Below are positions 1 to 12,038 of a stretch of DNA of 64,000 nucleotides, one piece after another. The first letter of the stretch is position 1, and each line of letters opens with the position of its first letter. Source of the DNA: CAYQSU01 sp964420325 (GTDB lineage Bacteria; Pseudomonadota; Alphaproteobacteria; Rhodospirillales; Defluviicoccaceae); the NCBI GenBank assembly GCA_964420325.1, contig CAYQSU010000007.1:1-64000 (forward strand), in the 5' to 3' direction. The notes under the pieces were generated by a model, which made no database searches, was not told the DNA's origin, and worked only from the letters and a program-made list of their open reading frames with translations. The position numbers were made by a program, and so were the translations under genes.

Positions 1-210
1 CCGCGACGGCGCGTCCTCGCACACCAGCTTGACGTGCGGCGGCAGGCCGGGCGGCGGAGAAGCTGTTCCATCGCCGAGGCGGGCGGACAGCGCCTCCAGC
101 AGCGTGGCCGCATCCACGGGGTGCGCCGTCTCGACGACGCTGCGCACCGCGTCCGCATCCAGCCGGTCGACGTCCGGGACGGCGCCCTTGCGATGGCGTT
201 GCTCGGTCAT
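1..210 (-). CDS. Hypothetical protein, N-terminal part (runs off the window edge)
   Basis: The first 70 codons of a minus-strand gene are visible and stay open to the window edge. The start is an ATG at 208-210 with a perfect AGGAGG ribosome site (reverse complement of 218-223) eight bases before it, which is the main reason for calling it a gene. The visible part is hydrophilic and rich in Ala, Asp, Val and Pro (for example VDRLDADAVRSVVETAHPVD), with no signal peptide or membrane segment. I do not recognise the family. It lies downstream of the acyl-CoA synthetase on the same strand but 273 bases away, so co-transcription is possible, not shown. Confidence 0.55.
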   Translation of the reverse strand, partial: MTEQRHRKGAVPDVDRLDADAVRSVVETAHPVDAATLLEALSARLGDGTASPPPGLPPHVKLVCEDAPSR

Positions 211-483
211 CGGTCCGCCTCCTGGTCCTCGTTGCCGGAAGCGGACCGGCGGGCTATGCGGTGACCGCGTTCTCCCGGTCGGCTTCCTGCGTCCCACAGC
301 CGGCGGAACCCCGGGCTTCCGCCGTCGTTGACCTCGATGCTGTGCCCCCGGGGGCACGGCCACTCGGATCGTCCATCGGCTTCGCACTCTCCCGACCCCG
401 AGCCCAAGGGCCCGGCATCTCCTGCTCTCGGCGCCGGGCGCCAGCCGGCATACGGGCGATCGCCGCTCGCCGGTCGGTCCGGC

Positions 484-2010
484 TCAGACGCGCTTGTAGG
501 CGTCGCGCATCTCCCGCTTGAGCGTCTTGCCGGCGACGTTGCGCGGAAACTCCTTGTAGAACACCACGTCCTGGATGCGCTGGAACTTGGCCCCCACCCG
601 CTCGTTGGTCCACGCCTTCAGCTCGTCGGCGCCGACCCGCTGGCCTTCCGCCAGCACCACCGCCGCCACCGGTACCTCGCCCCACTTCTCGTCGGGCGCG
701 CCGAACACGGCGACCTCGCGCACCGCCGGGTGGCGGATGACCACCTCCTCGATGTCCTTGGGATAGACGTTGACCCCGCCGGAGAGGATCATGTCCTTGA
801 GGCGGTCGACGAGGTAGAGGTAGCCGTCCTCGTCGAGATAGCCGGCGTCGCCCGAGTAGAGCCAGCCGTCGCGGATCGCCTTGGCGGTGAGGTCCGGGCG
901 CTTGTAGTAGCCGGGCATCAGGCAGGGGCTGCGGCCGACGATCTCGCCGACCTCGCCCGGCACCGCGTCGGTGCCGTCCTCGCGCACGATGCGGATGTGC
1001 ATGAACGGCGGCGGGCAGCCGACGGAGCCCTCCTTGCGGATGGCATCGTGCTTGTCGAGGACCGTCATCAGGCCCTCCGTCAACCCGTAGAGCTCGTAGA
1101 AGCGGCCGGGAATCTGCTGGTTGATCTGCTGCTTGTAGCGCAGCGCCAACGGCGCGCCGATGTTCTGCAGCATCTCGAGCGAGGCGAGCTTCTCGGGCGC
1201 GAACGTGGGATGGCCGAGCACGGCGATGATCTGGGCCGGCACCATCACGATGTGGGTGACCTTCTCGCGGTCGATGGTGTCGATGAGGCGACCGGCATCG
1301 AAGGCCTCGTGCAGGATGTAGGTACCACCGACGAACATCCATGGCATCAGGTCGACCATCGAGCCGTTAAAGACGATCGAGCCGGCGTGCAGCACGATGC
1401 TCTCGGGGATGATGCGGAAGGTTTCGGCGAAGATCATGCAGTACAGTGCCCGCACATAGTGGGTGTGGACGATGCCCTTGGGCAGCCCGGTGGTGCCGCT
1501 CGAGTACATGATGTTGTAGACGTCGCCGTCGCCGAGGCCGGCGTCCGGCGGCTCGCCTTCGTGGCCGGCGGCGAGCAGGCTCGAATACGCTCGGAAGCCC
1601 GGGCGGTCGCCGCCGTCGCCGGCGAGGATCCAGCGGTCCGGGGCGATCTGCGGCAGGCCGTCGCGGACGTGTGCGAAGGCGTCCGCCATCGTCGCATGGC
1701 CGATGACCAGCGCGGTGTCGGAGTCCTCGAGGAGCGTCTTCAGTCCGGCGGCTTGCAGCAGCGGGCTCGCCGGCACGATGACGATGCCGGTCTTCGCCGC
1801 CGCCCAGTAGGCGGCCATCAGCTCCAGGCAGTTGGGAAGAACGGTCGTGAACTTGTCGCCCTTCGTCAGTCCCTGGGCGAGAAGTCCGTTGGCGAGCCTG
1901 TTCACGTAGGCGTTGAACTGGCGCCAGGTGAGCCGGCTGTTCCCGACGATGAGGGCGGTGTGGTCGCCGCGATAGCGTGCGTGCCTTGGAAGCAGCGAGC
2001 CGATGTTCAT
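484..2010 (-). CDS. Acyl-CoA synthetase (AMP-binding, class I adenylate-forming)
   Basis: A 508-residue adenylate-forming ligase that activates a carboxylic acid with ATP and loads it onto CoA; cytoplasmic or membrane-peripheral. The AMP-binding P-loop YSSGTTGLPKG lies near residue 165. The YSGDAGYLDEDGYLYLVDR motif is near residues 383-401, followed by the hinge region and LSGGVNVYPKDIEEV, and the C-terminal catalytic lysine is probably the one in AGKTLKRE. Length is normal for medium/long-chain or phenylacetate-like ligases. An upstream in-frame extension to 2223 exists, but the ATG at 2010 has AGGAGG just before it and begins the expected N-terminal sequence MNIGSLLPRHARYRGDHTAL. The acid substrate cannot be deduced. 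It is divergent from glgC. Confidence 0.93.
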   Translation of the reverse strand: MNIGSLLPRHARYRGDHTALIVGNSRLTWRQFNAYVNRLANGLLAQGLTKGDKFTTVLPNCLELMAAYWAAAKTGIVIVPASPLLQAAGLKTLLEDSDTALVIGHATMADAFAHVRDGLPQIAPDRWILAGDGGDRPGFRAYSSLLAAGHEGEPPDAGLGDGDVYNIMYSSGTTGLPKGIVHTHYVRALYCMIFAETFRIIPESIVLHAGSIVFNGSMVDLMPWMFVGGTYILHEAFDAGRLIDTIDREKVTHIVMVPAQIIAVLGHPTFAPEKLASLEMLQNIGAPLALRYKQQINQQIPGRFYELYGLTEGLMTVLDKHDAIRKEGSVGCPPPFMHIRIVREDGTDAVPGEVGEIVGRSPCLMPGYYKRPDLTAKAIRDGWLYSGDAGYLDEDGYLYLVDRLKDMILSGGVNVYPKDIEEVVIRHPAVREVAVFGAPDEKWGEVPVAAVVLAEGQRVGADELKAWTNERVGAKFQRIQDVVFYKEFPRNVAGKTLKREMRDAYKRV

Positions 2011-2256
2011 TGGGGTCCCCTCCTGAGCGACGTCTCGCGGTTCGGATCCTGGGCGCACCGCCCCGCGAGCCCGGATGCTTACACGGATGGGGCCGCGACA
2101 GAGGCGAGACACCGGTGATCGGGTCCACGCCGGCACTGGCCGCGCGCCCGCGGCACGCGGTCGATTGTCTGTTCGCGAGCCTTCCCGCACCATCGATATA
2201 CCTGCTAAAACGTCAGCGGCCAAGCTGGGCCCACCAACATGGAAAGGAGGTCAGCC

Positions 2257-3510
2257 ATGCGGTTGAAGGTCCTCGCCATCGTGCTTGCCGGGGGAGAGGG
2301 CACCCGGCTCCATCCGCTCACCAAGGAACGTGCCAAGCCCGCCGTTCCTTTCGGAGGCAAATATCGCATCGTCGATTTCGTGCTCAGCAATCTCATCAAC
2401 TCAGGGATTTACTCGATTTATGTCGTCGTCCAGTTCCGCAGCCAGTCGCTGCTTCAGCACCTGAGCGACGGCTGGAACCTCGGCGGCCTTCTCAAGAACC
2501 AGTTCGTCGTGCCGGTCCCGGCACAGATGCGGACGGCAGGCAAGGACTGGTACCGCGGCACGGCCGACGCCATCCACCAGAACATCAACCTGATCGAACA
2601 GTCGCATCCCGACGTCGTCGCCGTGTTCGGCGCCGATCACATCTACCGCCAGAACATCCACGAGATGATCGAGTATCACGAGCAGAAGCGCGCCCACGTC
2701 ACGGTCGCCGCCATTCCCGTCGATCGCAAGTTCGCCAAGGAGTTCGGGGTGATCGAAGTGACGAGGACCGGCCGCATCGTCGGCTTCCACGAGAAGAACG
2801 CCAATGCGCCGACGATGCCGGGGGATCCCAGCCGCGTCTACGCCTCGATGGGCAACTACATCTTCTCCACCGACATGCTCCTCAAGCTCGTCGAGGAGGA
2901 CCAGCAGGACGAGGACAGCTCGCACGACTTCGGCAAGAACATCCTGCCGAAGGCGATCGGCCGGGCCGAGATGTTCGCCTACAACTTCCTCACCAACAAC
3001 ATCCCCGGCGAACCGCAGGGCAAGCTTCCCTACTGGCGGGACGTCGGCACCCTCGACGCCTACTACGAAGCCAACATGGACATCCGCGCCATCGACCCCG
3101 AGCTCAACCTGTTCAACCGGGAATGGCCGCTGCGCACCGCCGGCTACTCCGACCCGCCGACGAAGTTCGCCTTCGACGAGGAGGATCGCCGCGGCCATGC
3201 CATCGATTCCGTGCTCGCCGGCGGCTGCATCATCTCCGGCGCCCTTGTCCGCAACTCGGTGATCGGACGTCACGTCTATGCGCACGCGGGGGCCGAGGTC
3301 GACGAGTGCGTGGTCTTCGACAACTGCGACATTGGACGCCGGTCGAGGCTCCGCCGCTGCATCCTCGAGAAGAACGTGCAGGTCCCGGCGGACTCGGTGA
3401 TCGGTTATGATCTCGACGAGGACCGCAAGAGGTACCACGTGACGGAAAGCGGCATCGTCGTTCTGGAGGGCCACCGCACCCCCGTCGAGCTGACGAGCCT
3501 CGCGTTGTGA
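2257..3510 (+). CDS. glgC: Glucose-1-phosphate adenylyltransferase (ADP-glucose pyrophosphorylase)
   Basis: Makes ADP-glucose from glucose-1-phosphate and ATP, the first committed step of glycogen synthesis; cytoplasmic homotetramer. The 417-residue protein has the nucleotidyltransferase N-terminus with [11 protein letters not shown] and [20 protein letters not shown], the active-site stretch [11 protein letters not shown], and a C-terminal left-handed beta-helix region ([26 protein letters not shown]). Start choice: an ATG at 2239 is also in frame, but that ATG forms part of the GGAAAGGAGG ribosome site of the ATG at 2257, so the latter is the likely start. No glgA, glgB or glgP is adjacent, so it is a solitary glycogen gene here. 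Its stop codon overlaps the GTG start of the next gene. Confidence 0.96.
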   Translation: MRLKVLAIVLAGGEGTRLHPLTKERAKPAVPFGGKYRIVDFVLSNLINSGIYSIYVVVQFRSQSLLQHLSDGWNLGGLLKNQFVVPVPAQMRTAGKDWYRGTADAIHQNINLIEQSHPDVVAVFGADHIYRQNIHEMIEYHEQKRAHVTVAAIPVDRKFAKEFGVIEVTRTGRIVGFHEKNANAPTMPGDPSRVYASMGNYIFSTDMLLKLVEEDQQDEDSSHDFGKNILPKAIGRAEMFAYNFLTNNIPGEPQGKLPYWRDVGTLDAYYEANMDIRAIDPELNLFNREWPLRTAGYSDPPTKFAFDEEDRRGHAIDSVLAGGCIISGALVRNSVIGRHVYAHAGAEVDECVVFDNCDIGRRSRLRRCILEKNVQVPADSVIGYDLDEDRKRYHVTESGIVVLEGHRTPVELTSLAL

Positions 3511-4070
3511 GACGGACCGCCGGCCACGGCGGGGCGAGGCTGTTGTGGCCGGCGCTGCTTGCCCTCGTCGTCGCGATCCTTCCCGGCACGCTGAGGTCCG
3601 AGGATGCGAGGATCGAGGCGTTTTTCGGCACCTTCGAAGGACGCACGCTGTTCCCCATGGGCGAGGAGGCCAACCGGCAGCTCAAGGTGATCATCCATCC
3701 CTACGACCACGGCGGCTTCACGCTAGCCTGGGAGACGGCGATCTTCAAAAGTGGCAGGGGCCCCGTGAGAAAGGCGGAGACCTTCAGTTTCCAGCCGACG
3801 ATGCGCCCTGGCGTCTATGGCGTGGTGCGGCCTGAGGCCGGCGAGGAGGGCGAGCTGGCGCTGATCGACGGCGAGTCGTACGCATGGGCGCAGCTCGTCG
3901 ACAAAACGCTCAGCGTGCACGTGTTCACGATCATGGAGAACGGCGACTACGTGGTCCAGACCTATCACCGGCGGCTCGCCCAGGGCGGTATGACACTGGA
4001 TTTCACGCGGGTCCGCAACGGCACGATGGAGAGACAGATCAAGGGAACCTACAGGCGCGTCCACGAGTAA
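3507..4070 (+). CDS. Exported hypothetical protein, translationally coupled to glgC
   Basis: A 187-residue protein starting at a GTG that overlaps the glgC TGA by four bases (GTGA), which suggests coupled translation. Residues 1-30 form a signal peptide: [13 protein letters not shown], then a hydrophobic stretch ending near LPGTLRSED. The mature part alternates short beta-strand-like segments (GGFTLAWETAIF, PGVYGVVRPEAGEEG, MENGDYVVQTYHRRL, TLDFTRVRNGTMERQIKGTYRR), which suggests a small beta-barrel or lipocalin-like fold in the periplasm. I do not recognise the family and assign no function. The link with glycogen may be only positional. Confidence 0.75.
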   Translation: MRRTAGHGGARLLWPALLALVVAILPGTLRSEDARIEAFFGTFEGRTLFPMGEEANRQLKVIIHPYDHGGFTLAWETAIFKSGRGPVRKAETFSFQPTMRPGVYGVVRPEAGEEGELALIDGESYAWAQLVDKTLSVHVFTIMENGDYVVQTYHRRLAQGGMTLDFTRVRNGTMERQIKGTYRRVHE

Positions 4071-4322
4071 TCAGCGGCGGCCTTTCGGCTTCTCGGGACT
4101 CGCCTTCCGCAGCTCGTAGCCTTCGGGACAGGACGCGTCGCCGTTCTCTTTCCACAGGATCGGCGTGGTTGAAGGTTCCTGCCAGAACGGGGTGTCACGA
4201 GCGGCGCAGACGCAGCTCAGGATCTGGCAGGCGCCTCCGAGATCATCCAGTCGCGGCCCGCCGGCGGCGGCGCATCCACCGAGAGCCAACGCCAAGCCGA
4301 GCAAGAGGGTCGTCCGTCCCAC
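4071..4322 (-). CDS. Small lipoprotein
   Basis: An 83-residue protein read from a GTG at 4322 with a GGGAG motif about ten bases upstream; an ATG at 4415 would add 31 residues of low-complexity sequence in front of the signal. The signal peptide TTLLLGLALALGGC ends in a lipobox (LGGC), so it is probably lipidated at Cys17. The mature part has several more cysteines (GACQILSCVCAARD) and ends in a basic tail. The run WQEPSTTPILWKENGDASCP reads as real protein. It is convergent with the preceding gene, with no gap between the two stop codons. No family recognised. Confidence 0.65.
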   Translation of the reverse strand: MGRTTLLLGLALALGGCAAAGGPRLDDLGGACQILSCVCAARDTPFWQEPSTTPILWKENGDASCPEGYELRKASPEKPKGRR

Positions 4323-4454
4323 GGCCAGTCTCCCGTCCCGCCGATCGCGCCCGACCGCCGCCCGCGCGCCAAGGTCGGCGTTGATCAGAGGCGCGCCCAA
4401 GCCATAGAGTGCCATTCCTTGCCGACGACGCCAGCGGTCAGCGCATCACGCCTC

Positions 4455-6128
4455 ATGGCACGTCTCACGTCAACACGAACGGCCATCTGCGGACTTGCGG
4501 TCGCCGCCGTCGTTGCGAGCGCGCAGCCCGCTCCGGCGAGGGACGAGCTCGTCATCGGCATCACCCAGTTTCCCTTCACCTTCCACCCCAACATCGATGC
4601 GATGATGGCCAAGACCTACGTTCTCGGCCTGGTGCGCCGCCCGTTCACCGTCTACGACCGGGAGTGGCGGCTCGTCTGCATGCTGTGCGTAGAGCTGCCG
4701 ACCGTCGAGAACGGCCTCGCCGTGCCCGAGACCACGCCCGAGGGCAAGCCGGGGATCGCCGTCACCTTCACCATCGATCCGCTGGCGACGTGGGGCGACG
4801 GGACGCCGATTACCACGCGGGACGTCGTGTTCACCTGGGAGGTCGGCCGCCATCCGATGAGCGGGGTGATCCCGAAGGAGTTCTACCGGAGCCTCTATGC
4901 CATCGACGCGCACGACGACCGCCGGTTCACGCTGCACTTCGACAAGGTAACCTACGACTACAACGCCATCAACGCCTTCGATCTCCTGCCGGCGCATCTG
5001 GAGGCGGCGGCGTTCTCGGCGCCCGAATCCTACCGCCTGAAGACCCGGTACGAGACCGACGTCACCAACCCCGGCCTCTACTTCGGCCCCTACCGGATCG
5101 ACGCGGTCGTTCCGGGGTCCCACGTGATCCTCGTTCCCAACCCGCGCTGGTGGGGTCGCGCCCCCTCCTTCCGCCGGATCACCGTTCGCGTCATCGAGAA
5201 CACCACCGCGCTCGAGGCCAACCTTCTGTCGGGCGCCATCGACATGATTGCGGGCGAGCTCGGGCTCACCCTCGACCAGGCGCTGGCCTTCGAGGCGCGG
5301 CACGGTCGCCGCTTCACCGTGATCTACAAGCCGGGCCTCGCGTACGAGCACGTCGATCTCAATCTCGACAACCCGATCCTCGAGGACAAGCGGGTGCGGG
5401 CGGCGCTCCTCTATGCCCTCGACCGCGCCACCGTCAGTGAAGTGCTGTTTGCCGGGCGGCAGCCGGTCGCCGACACCAATGTCAGCCCCCTGGACTGGAT
5501 GGTCGCCGATGGCGTCCGCAGGTATCCGTTTGCACCGGACACGGCAGCAGAGCTCCTCGATGCCGCCGGGTGGTCGCGGCTGGTCGACGGCATCCGCCAC
5601 GACGCCGACGGCCGGCCGCTTGCGCTCGAGCTGATGACGACGGCCGGCAACCGGTCGCGCGAGCTGGTCCAGCAGATCCTGAAGAGCCAGTGGAAGGCGG
5701 TCGGCATCGACGTGCGGATCCGCAACCAGCCGGCCCGCGTGTTCTTCGGACAGACGGTCTCGGAGCGCCGCTTCAAGGCCATGGCCATGTTCGCGTGGAT
5801 CAGCGCGCCCGAGAGCGTTCCGCGCACGACCCTGCACTCCGATCAGATTCCCTCGCCCGAGAACGGCTTCGCCGGGCAGAACTACGCGGGCTTCCGCAAC
5901 GGAGACGTGGATGCCCTGATCGAGGCCATCGAGATCGAGCTCGATCGCGAGAAGCGGCGAGAGCTGTGGCGCCACCTGCAGGAGATCTACGCCGAGGAGT
6001 TGCCGGCCCTGCCCCTGTTCTTTCGCGCCGACCCCTACGTCCTGCCGACATGGCTGAAGGGGGTCGAGCCGACGGGGCACCAATATCCGACGACGCTGTG
6101 GGTCGAGCAGTGGCACGCCGCCGAGTGA
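4455..6128 (+). CDS. Peptide/oligopeptide-type ABC transporter substrate-binding protein (SBP family 5)
   Basis: A 557-residue periplasmic binding protein of the DppA/OppA family (SBP_bac_5). The start is set at the ATG at 4455; the frame also opens at a TTG at 4419 with poor context. Residues 1-30 are a signal peptide (AICGLAVAAVVASAQPAPARD). The mature protein has family features such as the TWGDGTPITTRDVVFTWE block and the C-terminal half with DNPILEDKRVRAALLYALDR. It is followed by two permease genes in the same direction, which form the cognate importer. The ligand may be a peptide, opine or other small compound and cannot be told from the sequence. Confidence 0.92.
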   Translation: MARLTSTRTAICGLAVAAVVASAQPAPARDELVIGITQFPFTFHPNIDAMMAKTYVLGLVRRPFTVYDREWRLVCMLCVELPTVENGLAVPETTPEGKPGIAVTFTIDPLATWGDGTPITTRDVVFTWEVGRHPMSGVIPKEFYRSLYAIDAHDDRRFTLHFDKVTYDYNAINAFDLLPAHLEAAAFSAPESYRLKTRYETDVTNPGLYFGPYRIDAVVPGSHVILVPNPRWWGRAPSFRRITVRVIENTTALEANLLSGAIDMIAGELGLTLDQALAFEARHGRRFTVIYKPGLAYEHVDLNLDNPILEDKRVRAALLYALDRATVSEVLFAGRQPVADTNVSPLDWMVADGVRRYPFAPDTAAELLDAAGWSRLVDGIRHDADGRPLALELMTTAGNRSRELVQQILKSQWKAVGIDVRIRNQPARVFFGQTVSERRFKAMAMFAWISAPESVPRTTLHSDQIPSPENGFAGQNYAGFRNGDVDALIEAIEIELDREKRRELWRHLQEIYAEELPALPLFFRADPYVLPTWLKGVEPTGHQYPTTLWVEQWHAAE

Positions 6129-6179
6129 TCGGGGCCATGGTCCCGTCCAAGCCTGTCCCGGTCATCCGCTGACGCGGCG

Positions 6180-7141
6180 ATGATCCGCTTTCTCGCCACG
6201 CGCGTCCTGCAGTCGTTCATCGTCGTCGCCGTCATGTCGGTGCTGATCTACGCGCTGATCGGACTCATGCCCGGCGACCCCGTCGATCTCATGATCAGCG
6301 CCGATCCGCGCATGACCTCGGAGGACGCGGCTCGACTGCGCGCGCTCTACGGGCTCGATCGCCCCCTGATCGACCGCTACCTCGCCTGGCTCGAGGCCGC
6401 CCTCTCCGGAGAGCTCGGATACTCGCGCCTCCAGGCACGGCCGGTGCAGGACGTCCTCGCCCCCGCTCTCGCCAACACCGCGCTGCTGATGGGTCTGAGC
6501 TTCGCGCTCTCGGTGACGATCGCCCTGCCGGCCGGCGTGATCGCCGCGTCCCGCCCCAACTCGCGCACCGACGCCGTCATCAATCTCCTCGCCTTCGCCG
6601 GGATCTCCGTGCCTTCCTTCTGGCTCGCGCTGCTGCTGATCATCGTCTTCTCGGTGATGCTCGGCTGGCTGCCCGCGGGCGGCATGGGCGCGGTGGCCGG
6701 AGAGGATCCGTGGTCGGCCGTTCGCCACCTCGCGCTGCCGGTGCTGAGCCTGACGCTGGCCAGCGTCGGCGGCCATGTCCGCTACATCCGGGCGTCGATG
6801 CTGGAGACGCTGGGCCAGGACTTCGTGCGCACCGCGCGGGCCAAGGGACTCAAGGAGAGCCGCATCCTCGTCGGCCATGCGCTGCGCCATGCGATGATCC
6901 CGGTCGTCACCGTCCTCGCCCTCGACTTCGGGGCGCTGTTCTCGGGCGCGCTCGTGACCGAGACGATCTTCGCCTACCCGGGTATGGGCAAGCTGATCTT
7001 CGACGCCATCATGGGCAACGATTTCAATCTCGCGCTGGTGGCGCTCCTGTTCGCCACCGTCGTCACGCTCGCCAGCAACCTGTTGGCGGACGCCGCCTAT
7101 GTCGCCCTCGACCCCCGCATCTCGTTCCGCGAGGTCGATCG

Positions 7142-7145
<4 letters not shown>
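6180..7145 (+). CDS. ABC transporter permease, DppB/OppB type
   Basis: A 321-residue inner-membrane permease. It has the DppB-like N-terminus (MIRFLATRVLQSFIVVAVMSVLIYALIGLMPGDPVDLM, positions 1-38), about six membrane segments, and the EAA loop for contact with the ATPase (TARAKGLKESRILVGHALRHA, near residues 217-237). It follows the binding-protein gene by about 50 bases and overlaps the next permease by four bases (GTGA). The partner ATPase genes are not next to it; see the findings. Confidence 0.94.
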
Positions 7146-9419
<2,274 letters not shown>

Positions 9420-9449
9420 CCCTGCTCCGGCAATGGCGGGCGCGGAGGA

Positions 9450-10286
9450 TCAGTGGCTCATCAGCACCGGCATGGTCATGTGCTTAAGGAGGTGGCGGGT
9501 GACGCCGCCCAGCACCAGCTCGCGCCAACGGGTGTGACCGTAGGCGCCCATGACGAACAGGTCGATGCCCTGATCGGCCGCCCGTGACAGGAGCATGTCG
9601 CCGGCGTCGACGTCGTCGGCGTAGACGTGCTGAGCCTCGCAGGTGATACCGTGCCGGGCGAGGTGAAGCGCGATGTCGGCGCTGGGGATCTCGCCGTGCC
9701 CCCCGTCGCCGCTGCGCGGATTGACGGCCATGACGACGACCTTCCTCGCCCGCTCGAGGAACGGCAGGGCATCGTTGACGGCCCGAGCCGCCAGCCGGCT
9801 CGCGTCCCAGGCCACCATCACGTGGTCTCCGATCACCGGATAGTGTCCGGTGTTGGGCACGACCAGCACCGGACGTCCGAGAGAAAGGACCAGACGATCC
9901 GGCATCTCCGGTGTCGAGGTCGTCTCGTCGCCTTCCGGATCCCGCTGGCCGACGATCGCGACATCGCAGTACCGGCCATGGAGGTTCAGGGTCGCTTCCA
10001 GCTGACCCTCGACGATCCGTGATTCGGCGCTGATTCCCGCCCGCTGCACCCGTTCCTCGAACATCGCCTTCGTCTGCTCGGCGATCTCGCCGGCAAGCGC
10101 CGCCTGGGTGCGGAAGACGTCCTCGGGGATCTGCGCACGGACGAACCCGGGGATGTGCGGCAGTGTCAGGACATAGAGGCCGATCAGATGGGCTTCATGC
10201 CGCGCCGCAAGCGCGATCGCGGCATCCACGCGCGCCTCCGCCTGCTTGCTGTGATCGATGTGAACCAACAGATCCTTGAGCGCCAT
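9450..10286 (-). CDS. Universal stress protein with two tandem Usp domains
   Basis: A 278-residue cytoplasmic protein with two UspA domains. The N-terminal one begins MALKDLLVHIDHSKQAEARVDAA; the C-terminal one begins near VMVAWDASRLAARAVND. The C-terminal repeat carries a nucleotide-binding loop GAYGHTRWRELVLGG close to the G-x2-G-x9-G pattern, so ATP binding is likely for that half. Tandem Usp proteins of this kind protect against oxidative or other stress; the exact role is unknown. It lies beside other stress genes (msrB, hsp20, dodecin). Confidence 0.92.
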   Translation of the reverse strand: MALKDLLVHIDHSKQAEARVDAAIALAARHEAHLIGLYVLTLPHIPGFVRAQIPEDVFRTQAALAGEIAEQTKAMFEERVQRAGISAESRIVEGQLEATLNLHGRYCDVAIVGQRDPEGDETTSTPEMPDRLVLSLGRPVLVVPNTGHYPVIGDHVMVAWDASRLAARAVNDALPFLERARKVVVMAVNPRSGDGGHGEIPSADIALHLARHGITCEAQHVYADDVDAGDMLLSRAADQGIDLFVMGAYGHTRWRELVLGGVTRHLLKHMTMPVLMSH

Positions 10287-10616
10287 ACCCAGCCTCCTTG
10301 TCCTTATCGGCGGCAGTGTGCCCCGGGGCGCCCCACTCTACAACCACTTGCCCACTCGCCTCAAATGGTTGAAGCGGCGAGGAGCCGACTCCCGGCGCGG
10401 CTCCGGCTGGGCGGCGAAGGGAGACTCGCGGCCTGAGCGCCGCGGCCGATTCGCCGTCGGCACGCGTCCGCCAGCAACCAACACCGCGATGCGCCGCATT
10501 AGGGCGCCCTGCTCCCTCGTGACCGAGAAAGCGGTTGCGCCTCCCGGTGTTTGCTGGCAGCGTCGGCCCGGTTCGGCGTTTGGTCGTCTTTATCGGGAGA
10601 GGTTCGGGTCGCGGGT
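10287..10616. other. Intergenic region between usp and the TolC-family gene
   Basis: About 330 bases without a convincing gene; the open frames across it are rich in Arg and Pro and lack a ribosome site. It separates two divergent genes and must hold both promoters. The one for the right-hand gene is listed separately. I see no clear promoter for the usp gene. Confidence 0.5.
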
Positions 10617-10645
10617 TTGACCAAGGATTCCGTTCCGGTTAGAGT
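10617..10645 (+). promoter_or_regulatory. Sigma-70-type promoter for the TolC-family gene
   Basis: TTGACC at 10617-10622 and TAGAGT at 10640-10645 are separated by exactly 17 bases. The -35 matches the consensus at five of six positions and the -10 at four. It lies about 50 bases before the GTG start at 10697. Confidence 0.5.
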
Positions 10646-10696
10646 TGCGTCTCGACGTTTGGCGGCAGCGACCTTGTCCCGACGCAGGGGGTTTTC

Positions 10697-12010
10697 GTGA
10701 CGGCCTCAACTCGAGCGACCGCGGCGTTTGCGGTTGTACTGGTCATGCTGACTGCCCCGCCCGGCTCGGCCCGGCTGCTCGAGGAGGAGCTTCCGGTGCT
10801 GCTGACCACCCACCCGCAGATCCGTGCGCAGCGATCCTCGCTCGAGGCGGCGAGGCAGACGATCGATCAGGCCTATTCGGGCTATCTCCCCAGCATCGAT
10901 TTCACCGGCAACGTCGGACCGACGTACATCGAGACCGATCAACGCACCGCGGCGGGTCTCGGCGCCTTCAGCGAGACCCAGCAGGTCGCCGGCGTGACCG
11001 TCACCCAGAACCTGTTCGATGGCTTCGAGACGCCGTCCCAGGTCAAGATCGCCCGGTTCAACGTCGAGGTGGCGCAGCAGACCCTGGAAGGCACGACCCA
11101 GGACGTGCTGCTCCAGGGAATCAGCGCCTACGCGGACGTGCTGCGGCAAAGACGTCTTGTCGAGCTCGCCCTCCAGAGCGAGGGGTCGATCCGCACCCAG
11201 ACCGAGCTCGAGGACGAACGCGTGGTGCGCGGCGCCGGCATCGCCGTCGACGTCCTCCAGGCCAAGGCCCGGCTGCAGATCGCCAAGGAGCGCCGCGTCG
11301 GCTTCGAAGGCTCGCTCCAGGATGCCATCAGTCGCTACATCCAGGTCTTCAATCATGCACCGGAGCTCGACAAGATGGAGGATCCGTCGCCGCCGAGCAC
11401 GCACTTGCCGCCGGACATCGAGAAGGCCATCGACGTCGCCGGCATCGAGAACCCGGCGGTCCGCAGCAGCCTGGCAACAGTGGAGGTGGCCTCGGAACGG
11501 CGGCGGCTGGCGCAGTCGGGCTACTATCCCTCCATCGATATCGTCGGCGCCGCCGGCTACGAGAAGGACTTCGACCTGCAGCAGGGTGTTCGCACCGATT
11601 TCTCGGTGCTCCTGCAGGCGACATGGAACATTTTCAACGGGTTCGCCACCACCGCGGGCGTCAAGCAGGCGGCGTACGACTACAGCGCCAGCCGGGAGAA
11701 CCACGAATTCGTCAGCCGCACCGTCATCGAAGCCACCCGCATCGCGTGGCAGCAGCTGCAGACGGCCCAGGATCGGCTGGATCTCCTGGCCAACGCCGTC
11801 GTCATCGCCGAGGAGGCCTTTGTCGCCCGACGCCGGCTGCGCGAGGCCGGCCGCGAGACCGTCATCGACGTCCTCCTGGCGGAGGACGAAGTGACGAACG
11901 CCCGCATTCAGCTCACGGTCGCCCGCTACGAAGCGATTGTTGCGACGTATCGGGTGCTGCAGGCCATCGGACGGCTGAACGCCGACACGCTGGCACTGGG
12001 GCGCGAGTAG
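10697..12010 (+). CDS. TolC-family outer-membrane efflux/type I secretion protein
   Basis: A 437-residue outer-membrane channel of the TolC/OEP family, which docks with inner-membrane exporters to move proteins, polysaccharides or drugs out of the cell. The GTG start is followed by a signal peptide (TRATAAFAVVLVMLTAPPGSA). Two OEP repeats follow, with typical pieces QAYSGYLPSIDFTGNVG, VTVTQNLFDGFETPSQVKIA, SGYYPSIDIVGAAGYEKDF and LQATWNIFNGFATTAGVKQA. There is no exporter ATPase or membrane-fusion protein beside it, so its partner is encoded elsewhere. It could serve the exopolysaccharide locus downstream, but that is speculation. Confidence 0.93.
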   Translation: MTASTRATAAFAVVLVMLTAPPGSARLLEEELPVLLTTHPQIRAQRSSLEAARQTIDQAYSGYLPSIDFTGNVGPTYIETDQRTAAGLGAFSETQQVAGVTVTQNLFDGFETPSQVKIARFNVEVAQQTLEGTTQDVLLQGISAYADVLRQRRLVELALQSEGSIRTQTELEDERVVRGAGIAVDVLQAKARLQIAKERRVGFEGSLQDAISRYIQVFNHAPELDKMEDPSPPSTHLPPDIEKAIDVAGIENPAVRSSLATVEVASERRRLAQSGYYPSIDIVGAAGYEKDFDLQQGVRTDFSVLLQATWNIFNGFATTAGVKQAAYDYSASRENHEFVSRTVIEATRIAWQQLQTAQDRLDLLANAVVIAEEAFVARRRLREAGRETVIDVLLAEDEVTNARIQLTVARYEAIVATYRVLQAIGRLNADTLALGRE

Positions 12011-12038
12011 TCTGCGGCGTCGGCCCCCGGCGGAACCG

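Noticed and set aside
328..2118. Long plus-strand open frame opposite the acyl-CoA synthetase
   Set aside because: It is the antisense of a strongly supported gene, with no ribosome site and a composition (Val/Asp/Leu/His/Arg-rich) typical of GC-rich shadow frames.
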